A program made the translations under genes and the position numbers. Below the pieces are notes generated by a model. The model made no database searches and was not told the origin of the DNA. It saw nothing but the letters and a program-made list of their open reading frames with translations. DNA of 16,408 bases from CAITYL01 sp041651315 (GTDB lineage: Bacteria > Verrucomicrobiota > Lentisphaeria > Oligosphaerales > CAITYL01): contig JBAZJM010000073.1 of assembly GCA_041651315.1 (NCBI GenBank), positions 1 to 16,408 of the forward strand. The letters run 5' to 3'. This document shows positions 7,094 to 14,208 of the stretch, one piece after another (within the stretch, counting starts at the first letter, position 1; each line of letters begins with the position of its first letter).

Positions 7094-7099
7094 ATTATA
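7094..7099 (-). promoter_or_regulatory. Possible internal -10 element for ferritin
   Basis: A consensus TATAAT on the minus strand (7099-7094) lies 23 nt upstream of the ferritin ATG, inside the rubredoxin-ferritin spacer. No matching -35 is visible 16-18 nt upstream, so an internal promoter is only a possibility. Confidence 0.25.
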
Positions 7100-7121
7100 T
7101 GAGTGGTGGGCTGGCGCCCGG

Positions 7122-7283
7122 TCACGGCACCGGGCTGAACTGGTCCTTGCCGACCCCGCATTCCGGGCAGGCCCAGCCGTCCGGAACCTGCTCCCACGGG
7201 GTGCCGGCCGGCACACCGTTGTCCGGGTCGCCCTTGGCGGGATCATAAACATACCCACAGACGTCGCACACGTATTTCTGCAT
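7122..7283 (-). CDS. Rubredoxin
   Basis: Small iron-sulfur electron carrier, 53 residues, exactly the classical size. The Fe(Cys)4 site is seen as CDVCGY (Cys6, Cys9) and CPECG (Cys39, Cys42), with the conserved YDPAKGDPDNGVPAGTPWEQVPDGWACP core between. GGAGGG about 6 nt upstream fixes the ATG at 7283; a longer in-frame start upstream lacks this. It is the first gene of the pair with ferritin. In anaerobes rubredoxin passes electrons to peroxide- or oxygen-reducing enzymes and may reduce ferritin iron; the second role is inferred from the neighbour. Its presence points to anaerobic or microaerophilic life. Confidence 0.97.
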   Translation of the reverse strand: MQKYVCDVCGYVYDPAKGDPDNGVPAGTPWEQVPDGWACPECGVGKDQFSPVP

Positions 7284-7331
7284 GGAAAACCCTCCGCGTG
7301 CCGGCACCACCATGGCGGCCGGGCATCCTCT

Positions 7332-7360
7332 ACCATAACCGCCGCCCACCGGCTTGCCAA
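7332..7360 (-). promoter_or_regulatory. Promoter of the rubredoxin-ferritin unit
   Basis: On the minus strand TTGGCA (7360-7355), a 17-nt spacer, then TATGGT (7337-7332). Five of six and four of six bases match the sigma70 consensus. The leader before rubredoxin would be about 40 nt. No clear Fur or PerR palindrome is visible. Confidence 0.5.
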
Positions 7361-7397
7361 GCCCGGGTCGAGAGGGATCCCGAGTGACCGGTTATGA

Positions 7398-7425
7398 TTG
7401 CCTTTTGCCATTCCCCCACTATGGT
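7398..7425 (+). promoter_or_regulatory. Candidate tRNA-Val promoter
   Basis: TTGCCT (7398-7403), a 16-nt spacer and TATGGT (7420-7425), ending 17 nt before the mature tRNA 5' end. The elements are moderate matches but position and spacing fit. Confidence 0.4.
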
Positions 7426-7442
7426 ACATCCCGTTTTCAACC

Positions 7443-7519
7443 GCGCGCTTAGTTCAGTTGGTTAGAACGCATCCTTCACACGGATGAGGTCACAGGTTCG
7501 AATCCTGTAGCGCGCACCA
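7443..7519 (+). tRNA. tRNA-Val (anticodon CAC)
   Basis: 77 nt including an encoded CCA end. Acceptor stem GCGCGCT (7443-7449) pairs perfectly with AGCGCGC (7509-7515), followed by discriminator A and CCA. The D arm is GTTC/GAAC. The anticodon stem CATCC/GGATG encloses the loop TTCACAC, which gives anticodon CAC for valine GUG codons. The T arm is ACAGG-TTCGAAT-CCTGT with the canonical TTCGAAT loop. Flanked by its own promoter candidate and terminator, so it is a single-gene unit. No second copy of its 3' end was noticed in the window. Confidence 0.96.
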
Positions 7520-7530
7520 TCCTTTATTGG

Positions 7531-7569
7531 CGCCGTTGAGCTTAAAATGCCCAGCGGCGTTGTTGTTTT
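7531..7569 (+). terminator. Intrinsic terminator after tRNA-Val
   Basis: CGCCGTTGAGC (7531-7541) pairs with GCCCAGCGGCG (7549-7559) with one G-U pair and one mismatch across a 7-base loop, then TTGTTGTTTT. It sits 11 nt after the tRNA and 12 nt before the end of the convergent hipA-like gene. Confidence 0.65.
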
Positions 7570-7581
7570 GGAACGGTGCCG

Positions 7582-8865
7582 TCAAAGCACGCGGTGATGC
7601 CCGCGAATCCGGGTGGTTTCACGGTCGGACACGCCGCCGCGCCTGGCGAACTCCGGCCAGACCGCCACCGCATTGCCGACCTGTTGCAGGACTTTCGCCG
7701 CGGTGCCGATGGCGAACCGGTCCGCCACCGCCAGCAAGTCCGCCCGGCCAATCCCGGTGAACTTCCCGTTGACCGCCATAAGATGCTGGTGCGTCCATTC
7801 GCCGTCAGGATTATGGGCGTGGGTCACGTCGTACGCCGGCGCCAGCGTCCAGTTTTCCCCTTCGCGCAACAGGAACGAGTTGTTCTTGGTGTGGTCGTCA
7901 CAATTGGCCGCCATCACATTGAACGCCATCCGGCGGAACGCCTCCTCCTGGGCCACATACCCGAGCTGCAATTGGGTGATGGCCTGGAACAACTGGTTGT
8001 AGTCATGGCTGGCCTTCTGCTTGTAGTCCAGATGAGCCATGGCACAAAGGGTTTGGAGGTGATGCTTGCGGTTGCCGTCACGGTCAAAGCGCCGGGTCAT
8101 AAAGTGGGCGCGGCCGTTTTCCTCCAGCAAGCGGCAGGGGGCCATGGCGATGCCGGCGGCGGTCGCCATCAGATAATAGGCGTACTCGATTCGCCCGTAG
8201 TCTTGCGACCCGCCCATTTCCCGGTCCACGCCCATGCCGTCGAACTTGAGCAGCCAGTGCTCGAAACCGGGCGCCACCTCAAACTGGCCGGCGCGGATCT
8301 CCTGGGTCGCCGGGTTCCACGCAATGGCCGCCTTCGCCCGGGCGCCGCCGGCGGAGGTGCCGACCTTGATGATCTGCGCCAGCGCTGCGCCGCTCATGGC
8401 CGCCGAACCGAGCTCGCCCCGCACGGCGCGGCGGGCGCTCTCCACCAGCTTGGCCAGCGAGAGTGCCGTGTTGCCGGCTTCGGCGGGGGTGCGTGCCGGA
8501 TGGAATTCCAGGGCGCCCATGCCGCGTTTGCCCATGTAGGCCAGCCGGTCAAGCGGCGTGACCTGCGAACGCGCCACGCCCTTCGCCGCCATCCAACCGT
8601 CAATCAGGGTGTTGCCGAAATCATCCGGCAGGGCGTCGGCCAGCAGGGCGGGCAGCCGTTTATAAGTCAGTTCCGGCAAATCGGTGAACACGAACGGCAT
8701 GCGCGCCTGGGAGAGTGGCATGGTCAGCGGCGCCAGCTCGATGCCCGAACGGACAAACGCCGGCGCGTACTCGAACGCATAATACCCCAGCCGCGCGTCC
8801 AGCGCCACGGCGCCGACCGTCTTCCCCCACACGCGGGTTTCGATGACATGAACCGGCTTATACAC
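7582..8865 (-). CDS. HipA-family serine/threonine kinase toxin
   Basis: Type II toxin kinase; E. coli HipA phosphorylates glutamyl-tRNA synthetase and causes growth arrest, but targets differ between HipA groups. 427 residues, near the usual 430-440. Seen: N-terminal subdomain 1-105; P-loop-like GTSAGGARAK at 169-178; Lys207 in HWLLKFD; RIEYAYYLMA at 225-234; RRFDR at 258-262; catalytic loop NCDDHTKNNS at 321-330; and metal-binding Asp346 in APAYDVT. All core kinase motifs are intact, so it is probably active. Start is GTG at 8865 because the alignment begins there and it overlaps the antitoxin stop by 8 nt, implying translational coupling. The GGAR(A/P)K type differs from the E. coli HipA loop, so the target may differ. 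Confidence 0.93.
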   Translation of the reverse strand: MYKPVHVIETRVWGKTVGAVALDARLGYYAFEYAPAFVRSGIELAPLTMPLSQARMPFVFTDLPELTYKRLPALLADALPDDFGNTLIDGWMAAKGVARSQVTPLDRLAYMGKRGMGALEFHPARTPAEAGNTALSLAKLVESARRAVRGELGSAAMSGAALAQIIKVGTSAGGARAKAAIAWNPATQEIRAGQFEVAPGFEHWLLKFDGMGVDREMGGSQDYGRIEYAYYLMATAAGIAMAPCRLLEENGRAHFMTRRFDRDGNRKHHLQTLCAMAHLDYKQKASHDYNQLFQAITQLQLGYVAQEEAFRRMAFNVMAANCDDHTKNNSFLLREGENWTLAPAYDVTHAHNPDGEWTHQHLMAVNGKFTGIGRADLLAVADRFAIGTAAKVLQQVGNAVAVWPEFARRGGVSDRETTRIRGHHRVL

Positions 8866-9163
8866 GCGGCGCGCCCTTCACTTTGGAGGCCCGCTGCCGC
8901 GCCGGCCTGGCTTTCAGCATCTGCAACGGACTGATGGAAACTTGGGGGGCCAGCGTGCCGAGCCAGTCTTCCCGGCCCAGGGTGCGCAACACCTTGATTA
9001 GGGACGTGACGGTGGCCCCCTTGCCCCCCTCCAGCCGCTTGACCACGTTCAGGGCCACCGCCGCGCGTTCGGCGAGCTGCCGCTGGTCAATGTTCTGGCG
9101 CAACCGCAACTCCCGCAGGTGCCGCCCGAGTTCCGCCTCCCATTCATCCGCTGTCAGCTGCAT
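8858..9163 (-). CDS. HipB-like XRE-family antitoxin and repressor
   Basis: 101 residues. A helix-turn-helix of the Cro/CI (XRE) type covers about 9-65 (LGRHLRELRLRQNIDQRQLAERAAVALNVVKRLEGG...TSLIKVLRTLG). The tail 75-101 is rich in Arg, Lys and Ala and is probably flexible, as in HipB, where the tail is a degradation signal. It precedes and overlaps the HipA-like gene by 8 nt. HipB proteins bind the kinase and repress their own promoter; palindromic sites lie upstream. The Shine-Dalgarno GGAGG is about 12 nt from the ATG, longer than ideal. Confidence 0.9.
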   Translation of the reverse strand: MQLTADEWEAELGRHLRELRLRQNIDQRQLAERAAVALNVVKRLEGGKGATVTSLIKVLRTLGREDWLGTLAPQVSISPLQMLKARPARQRASKVKGAPRV

Positions 9164-9202
9164 GATAATTAAAAGCCTCCAAAAGGTCCATTAATAGCAA
9201 TC

Positions 9203-9231
9203 AATATACTCAATAGCCCTAAAAAAGTCCA
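9203..9231 (-). promoter_or_regulatory. Candidate hipBA promoter
   Basis: On the minus strand TGGACT (9231-9226), a 17-nt spacer, then TATATT (9208-9203), about 40 nt before the antitoxin ATG. The -35 directly abuts the palindrome at 9232-9249, so repressor bound there could block RNA polymerase. Confidence 0.45.
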
Positions 9232-9249
9232 TCCATTGGACTCAATGGA
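9232..9249. promoter_or_regulatory. Candidate HipB operator palindrome
   Basis: TCCATTG (9232-9238), 4-bp spacer GACT, CAATGGA (9243-9249): a perfect 7-bp inverted repeat. GTCCAT is repeated at 9186-9191 and 9227-9232, with its complement ATGGAC at 9245-9250, and ACTCAAT occurs at 9208-9214 and 9240-9246. Several half-sites across the promoter are typical of XRE antitoxin autoregulation. Confidence 0.55.
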
Positions 9250-9433
9250 CGGGTGAAAACGGTTCCAAGATCCAACCATGCCGATACCCCCCAATTCTAC
9301 CGGAGTTTCCAGGCGGCCCATCGGCACGAGGTTGCGGTTCCCGCGGCTGGGGGATACGGTAGTCACAGCGTGATGGGCCCCTCGATTCGCCCCCATGGCA
9401 TCTGAATTCCGATCACTCGACGGAACCGGCCAC

Positions 9434-9802
9434 ATGATGTACAAAGCACTCATCGCCGTCCTGATCCTCGTCGGCCTGACTGCGTATGGCGCTGATCAAG
9501 GCCGCGCCACGAACTCGTTTGCAGACACCGCCAAGAAGGCTGCGGCCATCACGGCCGGAGGGACCGGAACCACGCGCTTTTACGGTCGGGATGGGACGGC
9601 TACCGGACGGACCGACGCCAGTCAGAACACGACTCGCTTCTATGGCCGTGACGGATCTTTCGCCGGGCGGGCTGACCGGAGCGGCAACACGATCCGGTTT
9701 TACAACGCGGACGGATCATCGGCAGGGCGCGCTGACACCAGTGGCAAGTCCGTGCGGTTCTATGGCAAGGATGGTGCGGCGGCAGGACGGGCTGATCGGT
9801 AG
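9434..9802 (+). CDS. Exported protein made of four 20-residue tandem repeats
   Basis: 122 residues from the first Met of the MMYK start. An N-terminal signal peptide is visible (MMYKALIAVLILVGLTAYGA, cleavage probably after AYGA or nearby), then a short linker and four repeats with consensus RFYGRDGSxAGRADxSGNTx. Similar FYD/GR repeat proteins are known as small periplasmic or secreted proteins of unknown function in many bacteria; I know no assigned role. The in-frame ATG 39 nt upstream is rejected because it would place charged residues before the signal peptide. The ribosome binding site is weak (CGGAA). After its TAG stop the frame stays open and reads into a Gly- and Cys-rich stretch, see findings. 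Its expression partner may be the membrane protein 65 bp downstream. Confidence 0.7.
   Translation: MMYKALIAVLILVGLTAYGADQGRATNSFADTAKKAAAITAGGTGTTRFYGRDGTATGRTDASQNTTRFYGRDGSFAGRADRSGNTIRFYNADGSSAGRADTSGKSVRFYGKDGAAAGRADR
9575..9799 (+). repeat. Coding tandem repeat, 60-bp unit, 3.75 copies
   Basis: Units begin at 9575, 9635, 9695 and 9755, each encoding RFY(G/N)xDG...GR(A/T)D followed by a S/G-rich linker. The last unit stops after 15 codons. The protein repeats are clearer than the DNA repeats, so the duplication is old or under selection. Confidence 0.85.
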
Positions 9803-9867
9803 GGCGCCGGCAACCCCGGCGGCGGCGGTTGCTGTAACAGCGCCTTGATGGCCGACACGGAAAACCA

Positions 9868-10176
9868 ATGGCCAACGGAACAAACAAGCCGGTTCGGACC
9901 CCGTATGAGAAGGGTTGGTGGTGCATCTTTACGGCCTTGATTGTCTGCTTTGTGGTGAACACCCTGACCATGACGAACTCAAGATACAATCCAGGAACCC
10001 TGGTGTGGTTCTTCCTCATGTTCACGGCGAGCGCATTGCTGGGACTGTACTCATTGGCGCTGTTCAAGAAGCTGCCGGTGGCAATGACCATTATAGGCGC
10101 GATCCAAGGCTGCCTGTTTGGGTTCAATGTGCTCGGACGGTTCCTGTTCGCATGGATCGCGATGATGACAACATAG
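9868..10176 (+). CDS. Small membrane protein, three predicted helices, function unknown
   Basis: 102 residues. Hydrophilic N-terminus (1-16), then hydrophobic stretches at about 17-35 (WWCIFTALIVCFVVNTLTM), 45-65 (LVWFFLMFTASALLGLYSLAL) and 70-98 (PVAMTIIGAIQGCLFGFNVLG...FAWIAMM). No known motif was recognised. GGAAA lies about 5-10 nt upstream of the ATG. Base composition is visibly lower in GC and codon choice less biased than in the flanking catabolic genes, which may reflect its membrane content or horizontal origin. It follows the exported repeat protein by 65 bp, same strand, so the two may be co-expressed. Confidence 0.6.
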   Translation: MANGTNKPVRTPYEKGWWCIFTALIVCFVVNTLTMTNSRYNPGTLVWFFLMFTASALLGLYSLALFKKLPVAMTIIGAIQGCLFGFNVLGRFLFAWIAMMTT

Positions 10177-10383
10177 GAACCGAGAAACACTCAACGGAGA
10201 AGCCGCCGCCCAGAATTTGCACCGTTGGTCATATAACAAAGGGAGATCGGGTCATGTCATAACGTACTGGGATCAATAGTGACGGGTGAAGCCGGTTTGC
10301 CCTTCGATTTTTCTCTCCTGTCCCCCAAAGTCTGTGAGGCGGTGAATGACGACGGCAATGGCCTGTATAACGAGGAGGGCGCG
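10177..10383. other. Spacer without a supported gene
   Basis: Lies between the small membrane protein and the convergent GH39-like gene. It contains AAGGGAGA followed by ATG-TCA-TAA at 10254-10262, a start with an immediate stop. I see no clear terminator for either flanking gene. Confidence 0.5.
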
Positions 10384-12195
10384 TTACCGGGCGACGGACA
10401 GCCGCAGTAACGCGACGGCATATTCCATCAGCCGGATGGTGATTTTGCCATCCGGGCCGATCATGCCGGACTGCACGGCTTCCAGCTGATGATCGGCGTC
10501 GATCAGGCAAAGTTCGTAGTGCCTGATGTCCGCCGGCAGGTTTTTCACGACCACGGTATGATCGACCCAGGGGCCGCCAAACTTGGACAGCAGGACCGCC
10601 ACTTTTTTCCGTCGGGCATCACATGCCGCCAGGGTGTCGATGCCGTTGACGCTGGTGGCCTTGATCCTGACTGGGTAATTGACCAATTCGCGAAAGGCCA
10701 GGAAGGTGCGGTAGGTTTTCTGCGGCAAGCCATAACTGTCGAAGAGGCCGCAGTACAGGCTGGTCGGCTGGCCGTCGTAATAATTGGTGACATCGACGGC
10801 GGCATCTTGAAGCCGCATCAGCACCGACGCGGAAAAACTGGCGCCGATTTCATTTTTCTGCGCGTCAAAGACGGTTTTGCGGAGCTGGGCGTTGGCAAAG
10901 CTGAACGGGCCCGCGCAATGGTACAGGTTCCATTCGTTCAGATGGCTTTCGCTGTGGGTGAAGCCGTACTGGTCGAGCAGCGAGCGAACCAGGCGGGCGT
11001 CCCGTTCGATCGCGCCAGGGGCGGCGGCATAACAGTGCCAAGTGAAGAAATCGAGAGGAAGACGGTGTTTCCGGCAGTACTCCAGAAACGCCGTCGTCAT
11101 CGGCGATTTGACCCAGGAGACCGCGAACCCGCCGACGTTGACCGCGGGATCGCACTTTTTGATGGCGCGGGCGGCGGCGGCGTAAAGCGCGAAATACTGT
11201 TCTGGGGTACCGGACCACATCAGCGGCCCGATGTCGGGCTCGTTCCAGATTTCCCAGTGGGTGATGCCATAGTGGAACCCGTTGGCCCATCCATGGTTGT
11301 AATGGTTGATGATGCCGGTGCAGACTTGCGCCCAGCGGGCGAAATCCTTCGGCGGATGGGTGAAATATTTGATCTTGGTGTGTTCGATGCTGGTGCCGAG
11401 GCGGTAGACGATCTTCGCGCCGGTGGCGAGGATGCTCTGGATATAAGTGTCGGTACGGCGGAAATCGTAACTGGCGGGATCGGCGGGATCGGCGTCCTCG
11501 TTGGGGAAAATCTGCGGAATATCGACTTCGCGGGGATGGGGCCAGTTGGGATCGTGGATGCGGACCCAGGGGATCTGGAGTTCGCGATAATGGGCGCTGG
11601 CATCCATTGCCGAACCAAAGGTGAGCGGCCCGTTGTTGACGCCGTGGAGCGGTTTGACGCGGCCAAGCCGGATTTTCGGGTCAACCACCGTGTAAAAAGT
11701 GTCCCACCGGGATTTGACGGCGGTGGCATAATTGGCAGAAGGTGCGATGAGCAGGCTTAAGCGGAAGCCGGCGGCGCCGCCGATAACGCGGATGGCCAGC
11801 AGATGCCGGCCCGGCCGCAAAGTGACGTCTTTTCGGAACTGGTCGCAGCGGATCGCCGGCTGACCGTTGCCGGTGGCCAGCGTATCCAGCAGCGGTTGGC
11901 CGTCGAGAGCGGCTTCGAACCACCAATCGGCGCCGAAACTGAAGGCAATACGGCCGCGGGCGGAAACGGCAAAGGGCAGGAAAACGACGGCGGTTTTACC
12001 CTCCTGAACGCCGCCGAGGCGCGGGGCCAGATCGAGGTCGAAAGTGGCCGACAGGTCACGGCCACGGCACGCTTGCCCATCCACCGGCAACTCGGTTGGC
12101 GGAATGGCGGGCCAATCGGCGAGCCGGATTTCCGTTTCACGCCGAAATGGGCCGAAAAGTTTCCAAACCGCGTCAAACTTGATGGTGATGCTCAT
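10384..12195 (-). CDS. GH39-like clan GH-A glycoside hydrolase
   Basis: Probably a retaining glycosidase acting on xylosyl- or arabinosyl-type linkages. 603 residues: an N-terminal beta-sandwich resembling a sugar-binding domain (about 1-160, WWFEAALDGQPLLDT and GRHLLAIRVIGG), a (beta/alpha)8 barrel (about 175-500), and a C-terminal beta domain (505-603). Seen: PLHGVNNGPL at 182-191, acid/base Glu319 in HWEIWNEPD, and likely nucleophile Glu421 in SHLNEWN. These match the clan GH-A pattern; family GH39 is the best guess, not proven. No signal peptide, so cytoplasmic. The ATG is chosen because GGAG lies 8 nt upstream and it overlaps the MFS stop as ATGA. It is the last gene of the five-gene operon. 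GH5 or GH30 relatives are less likely. Confidence 0.8.
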   Translation of the reverse strand: MSITIKFDAVWKLFGPFRRETEIRLADWPAIPPTELPVDGQACRGRDLSATFDLDLAPRLGGVQEGKTAVVFLPFAVSARGRIAFSFGADWWFEAALDGQPLLDTLATGNGQPAIRCDQFRKDVTLRPGRHLLAIRVIGGAAGFRLSLLIAPSANYATAVKSRWDTFYTVVDPKIRLGRVKPLHGVNNGPLTFGSAMDASAHYRELQIPWVRIHDPNWPHPREVDIPQIFPNEDADPADPASYDFRRTDTYIQSILATGAKIVYRLGTSIEHTKIKYFTHPPKDFARWAQVCTGIINHYNHGWANGFHYGITHWEIWNEPDIGPLMWSGTPEQYFALYAAAARAIKKCDPAVNVGGFAVSWVKSPMTTAFLEYCRKHRLPLDFFTWHCYAAAPGAIERDARLVRSLLDQYGFTHSESHLNEWNLYHCAGPFSFANAQLRKTVFDAQKNEIGASFSASVLMRLQDAAVDVTNYYDGQPTSLYCGLFDSYGLPQKTYRTFLAFRELVNYPVRIKATSVNGIDTLAACDARRKKVAVLLSKFGGPWVDHTVVVKNLPADIRHYELCLIDADHQLEAVQSGMIGPDGKITIRLMEYAVALLRLSVAR

Positions 12196-13517
12196 GCGAA
12201 ATCTCCGGGCTGAACTTTTTTGATGACTGAGGGAACCAACCCCAGGGTGACGACCAACAGAAACATCATGACGCCACAGGCCAGCAGCAGCGAGTCGTAG
12301 GCGCCCAGGTCGCATCCAAACAGTTTCCAGGCCGGGCTAAGCATTCCCAGCTTGAGTATCCGGGAAGAGAAAATCCCGGAAAGCGACACCCCCAAATACA
12401 TCAGCGACAAATTGACGGCCGTCGCCATTGCCTTGTTTTCCTCCGGAATGATGGCCAGCATTTCGGAGCTGATGGCCACGCTGGAAGAGGCCTGGACCAA
12501 CCCGAACAAAAGGGCGAGGGCGCCAACGACGTAAAGCAGCGGCAGCGGCATCAGCGTCCGCAACAGAAACGCGACCAGGATCAGGGCAAAGGAAAAATGG
12601 CAGGACATGAAGACGTACCGGGTCCCGATCCGGTCCGCCAGCCGGCCGCCAAGGAAAAAGCCGGCGAGCGCGCCGATGGTCAACAGGTTGCCAATGAGCA
12701 TGACCTGCCCTGCCGTCATCCGCAGCGTGTCCTTGGCCAGCAGGCTGATGATCGCCGGGCAGGCGCCCGTGAACAGCGACAGCAGAAACACATAGGCGCA
12801 AAACGCCAGGTACCCAGGCTGGCCAATGGCATGTGACAAGGATGCCCACAACGTCACTCCGGCCGCCGCGGGCCGCCGCCCAAGTTCGGGGATCTTGGCG
12901 AATAGGGCGATGCCGAGCACCCGGAACAGCACCACCAGGGCGAAAAACCCCTGGAACACCAGCAGGGAGGAATCCCGCCCCAGCACCCAGGTGACCCAAA
13001 ACGTGAACGCAATGGTCCCCGCCTGGTAAATGAAGCGATTGTTGCCAAAGAACCGGCCGCGGCTCGCTTCGGGCACGATCGTCGCCAGCATGGTAAACCA
13101 GCCGTCGAGGTACATCCCGAACCCAATGCCGTAGAGGCCCATGGCAAGGATGACCAGCGGTTCCACCATGGGCACCGGCAAAAAACCCGCGACAATGAGG
13201 ACGACCATGCCCAGCGTCCCCAGCGCGAGCCCCGCCACGCCGGTGAAAATCTTGCCAAACCGGTCAATCCATCGCGCAAACGGAACCAGCGCGAAAATGC
13301 TGGCGAAAACCGGGATGGCCAGGTAGAGCAGGATCCGTTCGCTCGGCACCCCCAGTTTTGCCAGATACAGGAGCATGAAACTGTTGGTGAACAGCGTCTC
13401 GCCGATCGCATACAGCAGGCAGGCGGTGTAGATGCGCCGGATTTCCCGTCCGGTCTCTTCTGGACCCAGGCGCCGGCCCACCGGAACCTGACCAGCTTCT
13501 GTGACGGACTTGTTCAT
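12192..13517 (-). CDS. Major facilitator superfamily transporter
   Basis: 441 residues with about 12 hydrophobic segments and a hydrophilic N-terminus of about 28 residues. The loop motif between helices 2 and 3 is seen as RWIDRFGK and its repeat between helices 8 and 9 as GGRLADRIGTR, which is the MFS motif A pattern. The segment GIGFGMYLDGWFTMLATIVPEASRGRFFG is typical of uncharacterised sugar-type MFS proteins. It sits between the SGNH hydrolase and the GH39-like enzyme, sharing an ATGA overlap with both, so the three are translated together. It is the only transporter in the window and most likely brings in the glycan that the operon degrades; the substrate is an inference from context. 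Confidence 0.92.
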   Translation of the reverse strand: MNKSVTEAGQVPVGRRLGPEETGREIRRIYTACLLYAIGETLFTNSFMLLYLAKLGVPSERILLYLAIPVFASIFALVPFARWIDRFGKIFTGVAGLALGTLGMVVLIVAGFLPVPMVEPLVILAMGLYGIGFGMYLDGWFTMLATIVPEASRGRFFGNNRFIYQAGTIAFTFWVTWVLGRDSSLLVFQGFFALVVLFRVLGIALFAKIPELGRRPAAAGVTLWASLSHAIGQPGYLAFCAYVFLLSLFTGACPAIISLLAKDTLRMTAGQVMLIGNLLTIGALAGFFLGGRLADRIGTRYVFMSCHFSFALILVAFLLRTLMPLPLLYVVGALALLFGLVQASSSVAISSEMLAIIPEENKAMATAVNLSLMYLGVSLSGIFSSRILKLGMLSPAWKLFGCDLGAYDSLLLACGVMMFLLVVTLGLVPSVIKKVQPGDFA

Positions 13518-14197
13518 GGCGTGACGGCAGGCCCGGTTGTCAGCATCCTCTCCAGAATCTCAAAGACGCCGTCGGCCAAAACCCGGTTGCCCTCCTCGGT
13601 CAAATGGACGCCGTCAGGAAGCGTGTAACGCTCCCGGCCGTTCCGTTGGCCAAGTTCCAAGAGCCGCTGATGGAGATCGAACAGGGGAAAGCCATGCTCG
13701 CGGGCGAACACCCGGGTGATGTCCCGGTAGCGGTCCAGCCCCATGGCGCCGTCTCCGCGCCCTTCCGACTTCTGGAGATAATCCTTGTACTGGGGATGTC
13801 GCCAGTAGACGTGCTGGTCTTCCCAAACCGGCGGAAAGGTAATCACGATGACGCTCGTCTGGGGAGGCAGCAAGGCCTTGAACCGTTGTAGCAGGCCGGT
13901 GAACTCGGCGGGCGTGACCTGCCGTTCCGGGCTGGTGGGATCGTTGTTGTTGCCGCCGAATTCGAGCAGGACAATGTCGGGATGATGCGCGAGCACATCC
14001 CGGTCCAAACGGGCCATCGCCTCCCGGGCGGAATTGCCGCCGATCCCGGCATTGATCACGGCATACGTGTTTTCCGGCCGGAACCTGGCGAGCTTGGCGC
14101 CGAGCAGGTTCAGCCAGCGCTTCCGCTCGTCCGGCAGCTCCGTTTTCGCCTCGGTGATGGAGTCGCCAAAACCGACAATCGTGATGTTCTTTCTCAT
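13514..14197 (-). CDS. SGNH/GDSL hydrolase, probable carbohydrate esterase
   Basis: 227 residues. Block I GFGDSIT holds nucleophile Ser13; block II is NAGIGGNSARE (49-59); block III is EFGGNNND with Asn83 or Asn84 as the oxyanion residue; block V is DGVHLT with Asp195 and His198. The fold and motifs fit acetyl-sugar esterases, arylesterases and lysophospholipase-like SGNH enzymes. There is no signal peptide, so it should act on imported oligosaccharides. In this operon, removal of O-acetyl groups is the simplest role (inference). Starts 11 nt after the preceding gene with only a weak AGG upstream, and its stop overlaps the MFS start as ATGA, which suggests coupled translation. Confidence 0.9.
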   Translation of the reverse strand: MRKNITIVGFGDSITEAKTELPDERKRWLNLLGAKLARFRPENTYAVINAGIGGNSAREAMARLDRDVLAHHPDIVLLEFGGNNNDPTSPERQVTPAEFTGLLQRFKALLPPQTSVIVITFPPVWEDQHVYWRHPQYKDYLQKSEGRGDGAMGLDRYRDITRVFAREHGFPLFDLHQRLLELGQRNGRERYTLPDGVHLTEEGNRVLADGVFEILERMLTTGPAVTP

Positions 14198-14208
14198 GGA
14201 TGCCTAGT

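Noticed and set aside
7443..7519. tRNA-Val 3' end as an integration attachment site
   Set aside because: No second copy of the T-arm/acceptor sequence and no integrase gene is visible in the window.
9250..9433. GCCGAT...ATCGGC inverted repeat upstream of the repeat protein
   Set aside because: Arms are only 6 bp and about 35 bp apart; expected by chance in GC-rich sequence. No clear promoter for the repeat protein could be pointed out either.
9803..9846. Hairpin GCAACC...GGTTGC after the repeat-protein stop as a terminator
   Set aside because: No T run follows and the next gene starts 20-odd bases later on the same strand; the pairing may come from the Gly-rich coding-like sequence.
10241..10410. 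Possible remnant gene: AAGGGAGA, then ATG-TCA-TAA at 10254-10262, and a 43-codon GTG frame from 10279
   Set aside because: The first stops after two codons. The second has no recognisable motif and runs into the end of the GH39-like gene on the other strand. Too little to call a pseudogene.
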